Source of the DNA: Chlorobium sp.
GTDB lineage: Bacteria; Bacteroidota; Chlorobiia; Chlorobiales; Chlorobiaceae
NCBI GenBank assembly: GCA_005843805.1
Contig: SZXY01000024.1
Coordinates: forward strand, 1-56,440
Direction: 5' to 3'
DNA: 56,440 nucleotides
Both the position numbers and the translations under genes were made by a program. Below, one piece after another: positions 19,229-29,099 of this stretch (position 1 is its first letter; every line of letters starts with the position of its first letter). Below the pieces are notes generated by a model that saw only the letters and a list, made by a program, of their open reading frames with translations, was not told the DNA's origin and searched no databases.

Positions 19229-22200
19229 GTGAGAGTATCCCGTTGACTTGGCAGAGTAGTTTGGGAGGGTGCATGCAAGTCAGAAGATTGACTGGCGATT
19301 TCCTTGAGCAGGGATGAATAGTCTCTTGCAAGTGCAGCTCTTTCATCCGGCGAGATCATGGCGGTATTGAAACAAAGGCTGAGTGTCAGGGTTTCACTGC
19401 TCTCATCAAGATGGAAGGAGGTTGTCAAAGCTGTATTTCGCTGGCTCTCGTACCTGCTCTTCGGGATAAGCGGTTGTGGCGATGATGTTACAATGGTTTT
19501 TGAATGTTGCTCCAGATATTTCCTGTCGAGTTTTCCGTTCAAGGCAAGAGGCAGCTCTTTGAGTGGAAAAAATCGTGCAGGAATCATGCTTTCCGGAAGA
19601 TGCTGCCGGAGAAAATGACGCACAGCCCCAATATCAGGGCTACCTTCACACACTATCCATGCATGAAGTTCGGTAACATTATTGTTTAATGCAGGAACGA
19701 CGACGGCCTGCTTTATCTGGCCACAACGTTCAAGAACATGTTCAATTTCGCCCGGTTCAATTCGCTGGCCACGAATTTTTACCTGCCAGTCAGAACGTCC
19801 AAGGTATTCGATGCTGCCATCACTTTTCCATCGGCCTGTGTCACCGGTTAAATAGATCCGGCCTTTCGGATTAAACTGGTCTGTGATGAAGCGTTCGAGA
19901 GTGAGTTCCGGGCGGTTGAGGTAGCCGCGTGCCACTTGAATGCCGCCAATTGCAATTTCGCCGGAGATTCCTGCAGGCAAGGGTTGATGGTTTTCATCAA
20001 GAATGTAAAGCGTGGTGTTGGCAATGGGTCGGCCAATGGAGGGTATTTTTTCCCCTGACCATGGTGACGCCGCTTGCCAGCTCACATCTACAGTGGCTTC
20101 AGTTGGGCCATAAAGGTTATGGAGTTCAGTACCGTAACGATCATACAGGAGTTGGTTAAAACGTTCGGCCAATACAGGGTCGAGAGCTTCACCACTGACA
20201 AAGACAACTCTCAGGCTTGACAGGGAGTGGTACTCTATGTGGCCACCGCACAGAGAGTCAAGAAAAACGGTGAGCATGGACGGAACGAAGTGAATGATCG
20301 TAACCTGATGTTTTTCAATTGCTTTGGCCAGTGCTTCAGGATCTTTTTCATCCCCTGGTTTAAGCATGGCCACAGCAGCTCCGCTCCATGACCACCAGAA
20401 GAGTTCCCAGATCGAAACGTCAAAGGTTATTGGCGTTTTCTGTAAAATAACGTCACCCCGGAGGATCGGGAATTTACTCTGCATCCACAAGATGCGGTTA
20501 AGCACGGCTTGATGCTCGATCAAAACACCTTTTGGTTTTCCGGTCGACCCGGATGTATAGATGATATAAGCCAGGTCATCAGGAGCAGCCAGACAGAGTG
20601 GTTCCGCGTTACTTTCGGGTGCTGGAAGGGAAAGGTATCTGCAGGAACCTGACAATTCTGGAAGCATCGGCCCATCAATGAGGACAAATGGCTGGTGAAG
20701 ATCATCAAAGATGTCACGAAGACGCGCCAGTGGCTGGTTTGGGTCGAGAGGAACATAGACGGCTCCTGCCATAACTATTCCAAAGATTGCTGCCAGCATT
20801 TCCGGAGAGCGGGGAAGCAGCATGGCGACTCTCTGGCCTCGCTGGACACCTGCTTTTTTTATATGTTCAGCTATGGCGCCAGCCCGACGGGCAAAATCGA
20901 TGTAATTAGTCCTCTCTCCATCCGCCGAAAAAACTGCAGGGTCGCTGGAGTGGGTGAGTACTCTATCAAGAAAAGGTTCTGGAATGGAGCGTTGCGTCGG
21001 CAATGCCAGTGCTGTGTCGTTAAAATCTTCGATGACCTGTTTTTTCTCTCCTGGAAGCCAGATATTCAGTTCAGCAACCAGAGCGTCGGGTTTCTCTGTG
21101 ACAGCGGCGATAAGTGCCAGCAGTCTGCCAGCGAACCTTGTAATAGTTGGCTCTTCGAACAGTTCGCCGGAAAATTCAAGGAAGAGTTCGATCTCTCTTT
21201 CCTTCCTCAGGAAGTTGAAGGAAAGGTCGAATTTTGCAAATGGAAGGTTGGTCGGAATCGACGAGCTTTTTAATCCAGGCAATGCCGGAGCTTCTGGAAA
21301 GGAATCCTGCCATACCACGAGAACGTCAAAAAGTGGATTGCGTGCCAGGTCGCGACTCAGGTTCAGGCACTCAACGAGCTTGCCGAAAGGGCACTGCTGA
21401 TCGGACAGCGCAGCCTGCCACTCCTCTTTGACACATGCAAGGTGTTCGTGAAATGTCTGGTCAGGTTTGAGGTGGCAAGGTATTGCAAGGGTATTGACAA
21501 AAAATCCGACCAGTTCCGATAACTCAGTTCGGTCACGACCGGACGTTAAGGCGCCCAGAGCAAAATCGTTTACTCTCTGGTGACCAGAGAGTCGATAGAG
21601 AAGCAGTTCAACGATAGCCAGAAGCAGGACAAACGGTGTTACTTCGCAATCTCTTGCGAGTTGGTCCAGGCTTTGGCTGATCGAGGAATCGAAAGGGAAA
21701 TGGAGTGTTCTACCTCCAAAATTACGATTCAGCGGTCGAGGATGATCGGTCGGCAAATCAAGTGGTTCCAGGGGCGGGCTCAGTCGCTTTATCCTGCGAT
21801 CGAGCATTTGTTGACTTGCTTCGCTTTTCAGAAAGGTGATTTGTGAGTCAACATAATCCGACAACTGATACTTGATGGGTGAAAGCGGAGTTGCTGGCAC
21901 TCCTGTTTCAAGGGCATAGAAAGTCGCAAGATCGTGCAGCAGAATTCCTAAACTCCAGCCGTCGCATGCGATGTGGTGAATGACCATTAAAAAACGCCAG
22001 TGATCTTCATGCAGCTTGAAGAGAAAAGAGCGTCCCGGAGTTTCATGCTCCAGGTGGAACGGCCGGATAGTTTCGGCCAGCATCTTTTCGTTTGTGGCGC
22101 CTTCAGGGTCAGCAACCCGGCTGAAATCAAGGGTAAGCGGGGAGAGATTGCCTGCGGCCACCAGACGTTGCCGGGCGATATGGTTATTGTCGTCTGCCGG

Positions 22201-24417
22201 GCAGATGAGAAGCCGGAGTGCAAGGTGTCGCTTTTCAAGGGAAATGAGTGCCCGTTTGAATGCCGCAACATCCAGGTTTCCCTTTATTTCAAAGGCTGAG
22301 GGAATATTGTAGAACGCAGAATCAGGAGTCAGCCGCTGCAATATCCAGAGCCGTTCCTGGCCATTTGAGAGGGGGAAAAAAGCGGTTTCCTTATGGAGTA
22401 TCCTGCTCAGTGCCTCACGATCCTTTTTCCCGTTCGAAGTAATCGGCAAAGAGTCCATCACGATAAAACGTGCTGGCATCATGTAGATGGGAAGACGTTC
22501 GGCAAGATGGTGTCGCCATGCCATTTCTTCATTGTTACTTGAGGCGATGAATGCAACCAGTTCCTTTGTTTCCCCTTCACCATCCACCATCACCAGTGCA
22601 TCATGAACGCCCAGGCAGCCAGAAAGAGTGGCCTCAATTGCGGAAGTCTCAACACGATGTCCGCGCAGTTTGATCTGTCCATCGCGTCGTCCGCCAAATT
22701 CAAGCACCCCGTCTTTGCGCCAGCGGGCAAGATCGCCGGTTCGATAGATGCGTTCTTCAGGATGAGCCGGCAAGGAGACAAATGATTTGTCGGTGAGATC
22801 TTTCCTGCCGGCATATCCAATAGCCAGACCATCACCGGCAGCGCACAACTCTCCCCATGTGCCGATCTCTGCCGGCGACAACTCCTCGTCGAGCACATAG
22901 ACCCTCGTATGGGCAATGGGGCGACCTATGGGTATGCTGCTGGCCAGAAGATCAGTTGCAGTAACAGCATGCAGTGTGGTGAAGGTCGTATTTTCCGTGG
23001 GGCCGTAACCGTTCAATATCTGAAGGTTTGGACAAGCGGCCATCACTGTTTTTATATGGGGAATACTGAGCACCTCGCCACCGGTCAGCAAAACTTTAAG
23101 CGGGTCAAAGGCCTCGGGGCGAAGGTCAGCGATCCGGTTGACAAGGCTGGCGGTCAGCCACATTGCCACCACACCCTTCTTGTGCAGGTAATCGCCAAGC
23201 CATTCAGGTTGCATAAGCAGGCTCTCTTCTATGAATACGAGAGAAGCGCCGGAAAGCAGTGTTCCCCAGATTTCCAGAGTCGAAGCATCAAAGCCAAACG
23301 GCGCGGTTTGTGCCATTGCATCTCCCGGATTGAGTGCAAGCACATTTTTATCAAGCGCAAGACGTATCACGGCGCGGTGGGGTACAATCACACCCTTTGG
23401 TTCTCCTGTTGAGCCAGAGGTAAACATGATATAGGCCGGGTCGCTGCCACACGTTTCAGGAATTTCAGGTATTGCTGCAAGAGCTGAAATTATTGTCAAC
23501 TTTTCGAGCGGAAGTATTCTGATCTCTGCGAGTGATAAAAGCCTTTCTCGTCCAGCAAGGTCGGCAATGAGCCAATGCGCATCAGAGAGAGCCAAAAGGC
23601 TTGCGGTCAGCATGGGTGGCATTTTTTCATCCAGTGGCAGATAAGCCGCACCACATTTGAGAACAGCAATAAGGGCGGCTACAGCTTCAGGTTTGCGTTG
23701 CAGGGCCAGCGCTACCGTGCAGCCCGCTCTGACCCCTTCAGCCAAAAGGCCTGCTGCGATTCTGCTCGACCACTCGTCAAGTTGTTGATAACTGATGCAT
23801 TCATCGCCATACACCATAGCTGTCAGGCTCCCATGACGTTTTGCCGCAATCTTCCATAAATGGGCCAATGAGAGATCACGGGGATAAGGATCGTCACTCT
23901 GCATTGAGCTTGAAGTGCATGGCATCACGGAATTCGGCCCGTCAACTGATGGCTGGAAAACTTTTTCAGGCAGTCGAATCAAGGTGTTCCCGGCGTTATC
24001 GAGCAGCAGGGCCATTTTTTTGAGGGTTCTGGCGCTCATTGCCTGAGCAAGATCGATGTTCCCCATGCCAGAAGATTCAATTCGGTGTACAAGTCGCATG
24101 AGGAGCAGGCTGTGTCCTCCGAGGATAAAAAAGTCGTCGTTACGGCTTATGTTATCACTGTTTAAAAATTCACTCCAGAGTAGTGCCAGTCGTTTTTCGG
24201 TCTCAGTTTGTGGTGGTTCAGGAGCAATGAGCGGGTGATTCCGCTCTTTTTCAAGGAATGCAATCAACTCGGGTTTTATTGCCAGCACTTTCTTACGGAG
24301 CTCCTCGTTGAAACTGCCTTCAGGAGCATTGAAATGCAATGTGCCCTCTGAAACCCAGAGTCGAATATCAAGTTCACTCAGTTCGGCAAGCAGATCTTTG
24401 ATCGACATCATGTTCAA
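19225..24417 (-). CDS. NRPS: TubC-type docking domain-T-A-C-A with a C-domain-like tail; no T after the second A (1730 aa)
   Basis: N-terminus MSIKDLLAELSELDIRLWVSEGTLHFNAPEGSFNEELRKKVLAIKPELIAFLEKE (TubC_N-like); T: DDFFILGGHSLLLMRLV; A1: YIMFTSGSTGEPKG; C: IHHIACDGWS; A2: YIIYTSGSTGKPKG, NLYGPTEATVDVSW; tail TSFHLDESSETLTLSLCFNTAMISPDERAALARDYSSLLKEIA. Confidence 0.92.
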   Translation of the reverse strand: MNMMSIKDLLAELSELDIRLWVSEGTLHFNAPEGSFNEELRKKVLAIKPELIAFLEKERNHPLIAPEPPQTETEKRLALLWSEFLNSDNISRNDDFFILGGHSLLLMRLVHRIESSGMGNIDLAQAMSARTLKKMALLLDNAGNTLIRLPEKVFQPSVDGPNSVMPCTSSSMQSDDPYPRDLSLAHLWKIAAKRHGSLTAMVYGDECISYQQLDEWSSRIAAGLLAEGVRAGCTVALALQRKPEAVAALIAVLKCGAAYLPLDEKMPPMLTASLLALSDAHWLIADLAGRERLLSLAEIRILPLEKLTIISALAAIPEIPETCGSDPAYIMFTSGSTGEPKGVIVPHRAVIRLALDKNVLALNPGDAMAQTAPFGFDASTLEIWGTLLSGASLVFIEESLLMQPEWLGDYLHKKGVVAMWLTASLVNRIADLRPEAFDPLKVLLTGGEVLSIPHIKTVMAACPNLQILNGYGPTENTTFTTLHAVTATDLLASSIPIGRPIAHTRVYVLDEELSPAEIGTWGELCAAGDGLAIGYAGRKDLTDKSFVSLPAHPEERIYRTGDLARWRKDGVLEFGGRRDGQIKLRGHRVETSAIEATLSGCLGVHDALVMVDGEGETKELVAFIASSNNEEMAWRHHLAERLPIYMMPARFIVMDSLPITSNGKKDREALSRILHKETAFFPLSNGQERLWILQRLTPDSAFYNIPSAFEIKGNLDVAAFKRALISLEKRHLALRLLICPADDNNHIARQRLVAAGNLSPLTLDFSRVADPEGATNEKMLAETIRPFHLEHETPGRSFLFKLHEDHWRFLMVIHHIACDGWSLGILLHDLATFYALETGVPATPLSPIKYQLSDYVDSQITFLKSEASQQMLDRRIKRLSPPLEPLDLPTDHPRPLNRNFGGRTLHFPFDSSISQSLDQLARDCEVTPFVLLLAIVELLLYRLSGHQRVNDFALGALTSGRDRTELSELVGFFVNTLAIPCHLKPDQTFHEHLACVKEEWQAALSDQQCPFGKLVECLNLSRDLARNPLFDVLVVWQDSFPEAPALPGLKSSSIPTNLPFAKFDLSFNFLRKEREIELFLEFSGELFEEPTITRFAGRLLALIAAVTEKPDALVAELNIWLPGEKKQVIEDFNDTALALPTQRSIPEPFLDRVLTHSSDPAVFSADGERTNYIDFARRAGAIAEHIKKAGVQRGQRVAMLLPRSPEMLAAIFGIVMAGAVYVPLDPNQPLARLRDIFDDLHQPFVLIDGPMLPELSGSCRYLSLPAPESNAEPLCLAAPDDLAYIIYTSGSTGKPKGVLIEHQAVLNRILWMQSKFPILRGDVILQKTPITFDVSIWELFWWSWSGAAVAMLKPGDEKDPEALAKAIEKHQVTIIHFVPSMLTVFLDSLCGGHIEYHSLSSLRVVFVSGEALDPVLAERFNQLLYDRYGTELHNLYGPTEATVDVSWQAASPWSGEKIPSIGRPIANTTLYILDENHQPLPAGISGEIAIGGIQVARGYLNRPELTLERFITDQFNPKGRIYLTGDTGRWKSDGSIEYLGRSDWQVKIRGQRIEPGEIEHVLERCGQIKQAVVVPALNNNVTELHAWIVCEGSPDIGAVRHFLRQHLPESMIPARFFPLKELPLALNGKLDRKYLEQHSKTIVTSSPQPLIPKSRYESQRNTALTTSFHLDESSETLTLSLCFNTAMISPDERAALARDYSSLLKEIASQSSDLHAPSQTTLPSQRDTLT

Positions 24418-24444
24418 TGAGCTTTATTATGAGATGAACCAGGG

Positions 24445-26085
24445 CTAACTGTTTTCGTTCCTGTTTTCCTGAAGCTTTTCGATCTGGCCATCATGCATTT
24501 TGTACATGCTGTCTGCCAGGTGGAACCATCGATCATCATGCGTTACACATATAATGATCTTTCCACGTTTTTTGAGATCCGGCAAAATTTCTTCGTAAAA
24601 GATGCGGCGAAAGTGAGGATCCTGGTCTGCTGCCCATTCGTCAAGGACAATGATCGGTTTGTTCTCAAGTTCAGCGACGATAAGTGCGAGCCGTTTCCGC
24701 TGTCCAGAGGAGAGATCTATTGTACTGAAAGAGCCATCGCAAACCGTCACTTTGTCTTGCATGCCGAAACGTTCGAGCATTTCACCAATCCTCGCCGGAT
24801 TTGGTTCTTCAATTGATGTGAGGCGTCTTGAAAGATGGAAATCGGAAAAAATGGCCGAAAATCTGTTTCGATAGTCCTGCATCTGCTCAGTTTTGAGTTC
24901 TGTGCCATCAGCCAGGAGAGAGCCTGTGTCAAGTGGAATAAGGCCGGTGAGCAGTCGCAGCAAGGTCGATTTGCCGGAACCATTTCCCCCGGTGATGAAG
25001 GTGATCTGGCCGGCATGGAACTCAGCAGTTAGTGGACCGACTTTGAAGAGGGAGATTCCTTCCTTGTCACGGTAAGAGAGTTCGGCGTTTCTGAGGGCAA
25101 TTGACAAGGGTGATTTTTCCAGCGAACCCGTCTCCTCACTTGATACTGTTTTTGCAGCGGCAGCCAGCCGGTTTTTTATGTTGTCAATATTTTCAAGTGC
25201 CAGTTCGGCTTTTGTTACGAGGGGAGTGACAAAGGAAACCGTACTTACCGGTCCTGAGATAAAAAGTACAGCGATAGTGGCAGGAAGAACTACCTCGTGG
25301 AAGCCGGCAACGAAGAGCGGGACAACGAAAACCATCAAGCCAACCAGAGAAAACAACATTGCCTCGATGACGGCATAATTTCGGCCCCACTGCGCTTTGA
25401 GTAATGAGCTGGTTGTGCGTGATTCTTGAGATGCCTCCCCGAGGGTTGCTGTTACATCGTCCGCACGCGCTCCGCTCATTCTGATCTCTTTGAATCCGTG
25501 CAGGAGCTCGGTAAGGCCATCAAAAACCCTTTTTTCAGCGTCGGAAGCTGATTGCATCATTGTTCGCAGTGCCTTGACGCGAGAAAAACGTATCGCGACG
25601 GTTAACCCGGCAAGACCGAATGCGAGGATACATGCAAAAGGTGAAAGCCAGGCAAGGTAGGCTGCAAGGAAAAGCAGCATGACAGCCTGCTGAAACCCTA
25701 TGACGAGCATTGGCAGCACTTCGGCAAGAATTTGCGTATCCTGGGTAAGAGCACCCTGAAGGGTGGCGTGACCGATTTTTTCGATCGTGACCAGATCAGT
25801 TCGGCGGATCAGCTCGAACAGGCCAACACGCAGCTTGTGTATCAGTCGTTCGGTATCTTTCGAGGCCGTCACCAGCGTATAGATGTGTGTTACGTGATAG
25901 AGTGCCAGAGTGATGGCGAACATCAGCATAAGACGTCCGCTGATTTGGCCGCTTCCGCCCTCTTTTGAAGCTGTCGAAACCAGTGCGACGAGGGACATTG
26001 TTGCCACTGCTGACAAAATATTCATCAAGAGGAGTGATTTGAGATTTTCCGGAATTTCCCGCACAACGGCGTTAAATAGTCTCAT
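24445..26085 (-). CDS. Cyclic-peptide-type ABC exporter, fused TMD-NBD (SyrD/PvdE-like), paralog 1
   Basis: Walker A TGGNGSGKSTLL, signature LSSGQRKRLAL, Walker B PIIVLDEWAADQDPHFRR, H-loop CVTHDD. Confidence 0.9.
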   Translation of the reverse strand: MRLFNAVVREIPENLKSLLLMNILSAVATMSLVALVSTASKEGGSGQISGRLMLMFAITLALYHVTHIYTLVTASKDTERLIHKLRVGLFELIRRTDLVTIEKIGHATLQGALTQDTQILAEVLPMLVIGFQQAVMLLFLAAYLAWLSPFACILAFGLAGLTVAIRFSRVKALRTMMQSASDAEKRVFDGLTELLHGFKEIRMSGARADDVTATLGEASQESRTTSSLLKAQWGRNYAVIEAMLFSLVGLMVFVVPLFVAGFHEVVLPATIAVLFISGPVSTVSFVTPLVTKAELALENIDNIKNRLAAAAKTVSSEETGSLEKSPLSIALRNAELSYRDKEGISLFKVGPLTAEFHAGQITFITGGNGSGKSTLLRLLTGLIPLDTGSLLADGTELKTEQMQDYRNRFSAIFSDFHLSRRLTSIEEPNPARIGEMLERFGMQDKVTVCDGSFSTIDLSSGQRKRLALIVAELENKPIIVLDEWAADQDPHFRRIFYEEILPDLKKRGKIIICVTHDDRWFHLADSMYKMHDGQIEKLQENRNENS

Positions 26086-27731
26086 TTTGTATCCTCCTTG
26101 TCTATATCGAGTTCTGTCAACTGACCTTCCTCAAGATGCAGACGACGGTCTGCACTATCAAAATAGCGGTCATCGTGCGTTACAGCGATAATGGTTATTT
26201 TTCGACGTTTTAGTTCCGGCAGGATTTCACGATAGAATTTATGCCTGAAGTATGCATCCTGGTCAGCGGCCCATTCGTCAAGGATCAGGATTGGTTTTTT
26301 TTCAAGGAGTGCCGCCACAAGAGCAAGACGCTTGCATTGACCCGTAGACAAGTCAGTGCGGGTAAATCTGTCGCCATTGATTCCGACCACACGCTCCATC
26401 TCCATCCAGTGCAGAAGATCTTCTGCGGTTACATTATCGACTTTCCCAAGTCCGTAAAGCTTTGAGAAAAGGTGAAAGTCAGAGAATACCGGTGCCATCA
26501 GGGAACGGTATCCTGAGAGGTTTGTTGGTGAGACAACCCTGTTGTCTTTCAACAGTTGGCCACGTTGGGGATGATAGAGACCGGTCAGCAGTTTGATGAA
26601 GCTTGATTTTCCCGAGCCGTTGCCACCGGTGATGAACAGGACTTCCCCTGGATGTATGGTGACGTTCAGCGGGCCGAGAGTGAAAGGAATCTCTCCTTCG
26701 GGGGCTGGATACGCAAATTCAATATCAGCCATCCGGATTTCGTTGAAGTTGGTTGAAGGTGGCTCGGCAGCTTCCGCACTGCTTTGCTCTTCAATGCTTG
26801 CCAGTTCGCTGTCAAGTGCCATCATACGGCCTGCTGCAGCTTTTGCCGCACGCAAAACGGTAAGGGATTGCATCAGTCCAAAAACAGGCGGAACCATGAA
26901 AAGTACCGCTGCTGATATCTTTACCAACTCACTCCTGATTGCAGGAGAATAAATCGGGACAACAAACACCACAAGTCCCAGCATCAGGTTGAACATCGTT
27001 TCACCAAAGACGAACTGTTGCCAGCTTTGGCGGTGCAGTTCGCTTCGTGTTGTGACCGTGTGGGTAGAGAGCTCATTAAACTCATCGCCAAGAGCCTGGC
27101 TCCGTTTGCTGTTGAGTCGCTGCTCCTTGAATCCGTCAAGGAGGTCGGAGACGCATTCAAAGAGTTTGGCTTCATCGGTGGATAACTCTTCCTGGCATTT
27201 CTCCAGCGAAAGACCAAGCTGGTAGTATGCATAAGAAGCGGCGACAAGCAGGATTGTCAAAAGCAGAAAGGCGACCAGCGAGATTGTGGCGATGTAGATG
27301 AGGATCATCGCGATCTGTATGACTGAACGTGTTGCCAGGGCAAGGTATTGGGAGTTGGATGAAACGATCTTGCAGCTCTGCGTGATGTTTCCGAACAGCC
27401 TGCTTTGGCCAAAGTGTTCGAGTTTCCAAAGATCGCCATGGCGAAGCCGATAGATCAATTTCATTCGCAGTTTGTCTATCGCTTTTTCAATATCAGACGC
27501 AAACTGCTCAACCAGACGGCTTTCATAGACAACGTAGATCAGCAGGCAGATTAAAAAGAGCCCGGCAACCGGTACATCGACAAATTCCTCTTTCGTATCA
27601 TTGATCTTTTGCGCAGCGATGGTAACAACTGCAAGTACAAGGGTGGTGCTTAATGCCGATGCTGACGCAAAGGCAAAAAGCTTGCGGAGTGGTTTGTCAC
27701 TGATCGATTGCAGGAGGCGAAGCAGATTCAC
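26082..27731 (-). CDS. Cyclic-peptide-type ABC exporter, fused TMD-NBD (SyrD/PvdE-like), paralog 2
   Basis: Walker A TGGNGSGKSSFI, signature LSTGQCKRLAL, Walker B PILILDEWAADQDAYFRH, H-loop AVTHDD; ATGA overlap with paralog 1. Confidence 0.9.
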   Translation of the reverse strand: MNLLRLLQSISDKPLRKLFAFASASALSTTLVLAVVTIAAQKINDTKEEFVDVPVAGLFLICLLIYVVYESRLVEQFASDIEKAIDKLRMKLIYRLRHGDLWKLEHFGQSRLFGNITQSCKIVSSNSQYLALATRSVIQIAMILIYIATISLVAFLLLTILLVAASYAYYQLGLSLEKCQEELSTDEAKLFECVSDLLDGFKEQRLNSKRSQALGDEFNELSTHTVTTRSELHRQSWQQFVFGETMFNLMLGLVVFVVPIYSPAIRSELVKISAAVLFMVPPVFGLMQSLTVLRAAKAAAGRMMALDSELASIEEQSSAEAAEPPSTNFNEIRMADIEFAYPAPEGEIPFTLGPLNVTIHPGEVLFITGGNGSGKSSFIKLLTGLYHPQRGQLLKDNRVVSPTNLSGYRSLMAPVFSDFHLFSKLYGLGKVDNVTAEDLLHWMEMERVVGINGDRFTRTDLSTGQCKRLALVAALLEKKPILILDEWAADQDAYFRHKFYREILPELKRRKITIIAVTHDDRYFDSADRRLHLEEGQLTELDIDKEDTK

Positions 27732-27785
27732 GTATCTCTCCTTGTTATTAAAATAGCTGAACGCAAAATGTTACTTGTCCGGCGT

Positions 27786-29051
27786 TCATGGGTTGAGATA
27801 ACTCGTTATTTTCTCCACATTTTTCTTGAAAGCTTCACACAACAGCCTGTGGCTCTCTTCTTTAAGGCAGCTTTCAACCCCGAATCCTGTTTTTCCTTCT
27901 CTGCTCAATCCGTTTATCTCCACAATATTGCCAAACCGGTTATCGGGGTTCATGCTCTCGCCACTTGACTCTCCCATGCGTATCTGCCAGAATTTCTCTT
28001 CTGTCCCGCCAACATGTTCAAGATAGTTAAAGAGAATTTCAGGCAACTGCTCATAGCCATGTATTGCTCCGTATCCTATGGCCTTGTGACGAACTCTGCT
28101 TTGGCTATTGCGGTTCCTCTCGATTGTATCGTCGATATCTTTGCCGACACTTAAACAGAGAGGGAAGAGTGTTGTGAACCATCCCACCGTTCGACTTATA
28201 TCTGTATGGTTGTCCAGCTTGTCCCGCCCATCTTTTTCGACGGTGATCCAGTTCTGCTTTTTGCCACTTACCTCATAAAGAGCATAACTCAAGCCGCTCA
28301 ACAGCACATCATTGATGTCGGTATTTCTTGCGCTTCTCTTTGTCTGAAATAACGTCCTGCTGATCTCTGCCGAAAAATCCACTCTGCTGTATCGTAACTC
28401 GCGGTCATCTTTTTCGGCAAGTTCCTGCCACTCATCTTGTTGATGTTCTTTGCGCTCTCTGTGCCATTCAAGCCAGTATTGGCGCTCTTCTGCGGTCGCG
28501 GTTTTTCCATATTCCTTCACAGCTTCAACCCATTGAGGGTAACTGCTGCAATTGTTTTCGACTTCCCTGCCTTCATAGAGCGCTTTCAGCTCTTCCCGGA
28601 TTATCGGCCAACTGGCGGCATCGAACACCAGATGGTGGAAAGCAAGATATATCCGTTCGCTCCCGTCTGCATATCCTCTCAAGATACCGCATTGCCAAAT
28701 ATAGCCTCTCTCGGTGTCAAACCCGCTTTGCCACTGTGTCAGTTCATGGAATATCTCGTCTTCTTTTTTTCCTCTGATATCCAGCTCCCTGATTTCCGCT
28801 ATTGGGCTCTCTTTGCGAATGTATTGTTTTCCGTCTCGATATACGGCCCTCAACATCGAATGCCGCCTGTTCAGCTTTTCAAGCGCTCTTTGTACTCTCT
28901 CTTTGTCCGTTTTTTCATTGACATAAATAAGAAAAGAGTGGTTAAAATGATTTGCTGCCGGCAATGTTTTTGCCATAAACCATTTTTGAATTGGCAGATA
29001 TCCAATGGGTTCCATTTCCATTTGCTTATCGAATACGGGCATGCTCTTCAT
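27786..29051 (-). CDS. Free-standing NRPS epimerization (E)-type condensation-superfamily protein (421 aa)
   Basis: PIQKWFMAKTLPAANHFNHSFLIYV, FHHLVFDAASWPIIREEL, VEKDGRD...TDISRTVGWFTTLFPLCL, IGYGAIHGY, PEILFNYLEHV: order and content match E domains; no A or T on this ORF. Confidence 0.82.
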   Translation of the reverse strand: MKSMPVFDKQMEMEPIGYLPIQKWFMAKTLPAANHFNHSFLIYVNEKTDKERVQRALEKLNRRHSMLRAVYRDGKQYIRKESPIAEIRELDIRGKKEDEIFHELTQWQSGFDTERGYIWQCGILRGYADGSERIYLAFHHLVFDAASWPIIREELKALYEGREVENNCSSYPQWVEAVKEYGKTATAEERQYWLEWHRERKEHQQDEWQELAEKDDRELRYSRVDFSAEISRTLFQTKRSARNTDINDVLLSGLSYALYEVSGKKQNWITVEKDGRDKLDNHTDISRTVGWFTTLFPLCLSVGKDIDDTIERNRNSQSRVRHKAIGYGAIHGYEQLPEILFNYLEHVGGTEEKFWQIRMGESSGESMNPDNRFGNIVEINGLSREGKTGFGVESCLKEESHRLLCEAFKKNVEKITSYLNP

Positions 29052-29099
29052 AACAACGCTATCTTTTTATGGCGTACAGGAGGTTTGTTGTTTTTTTTC

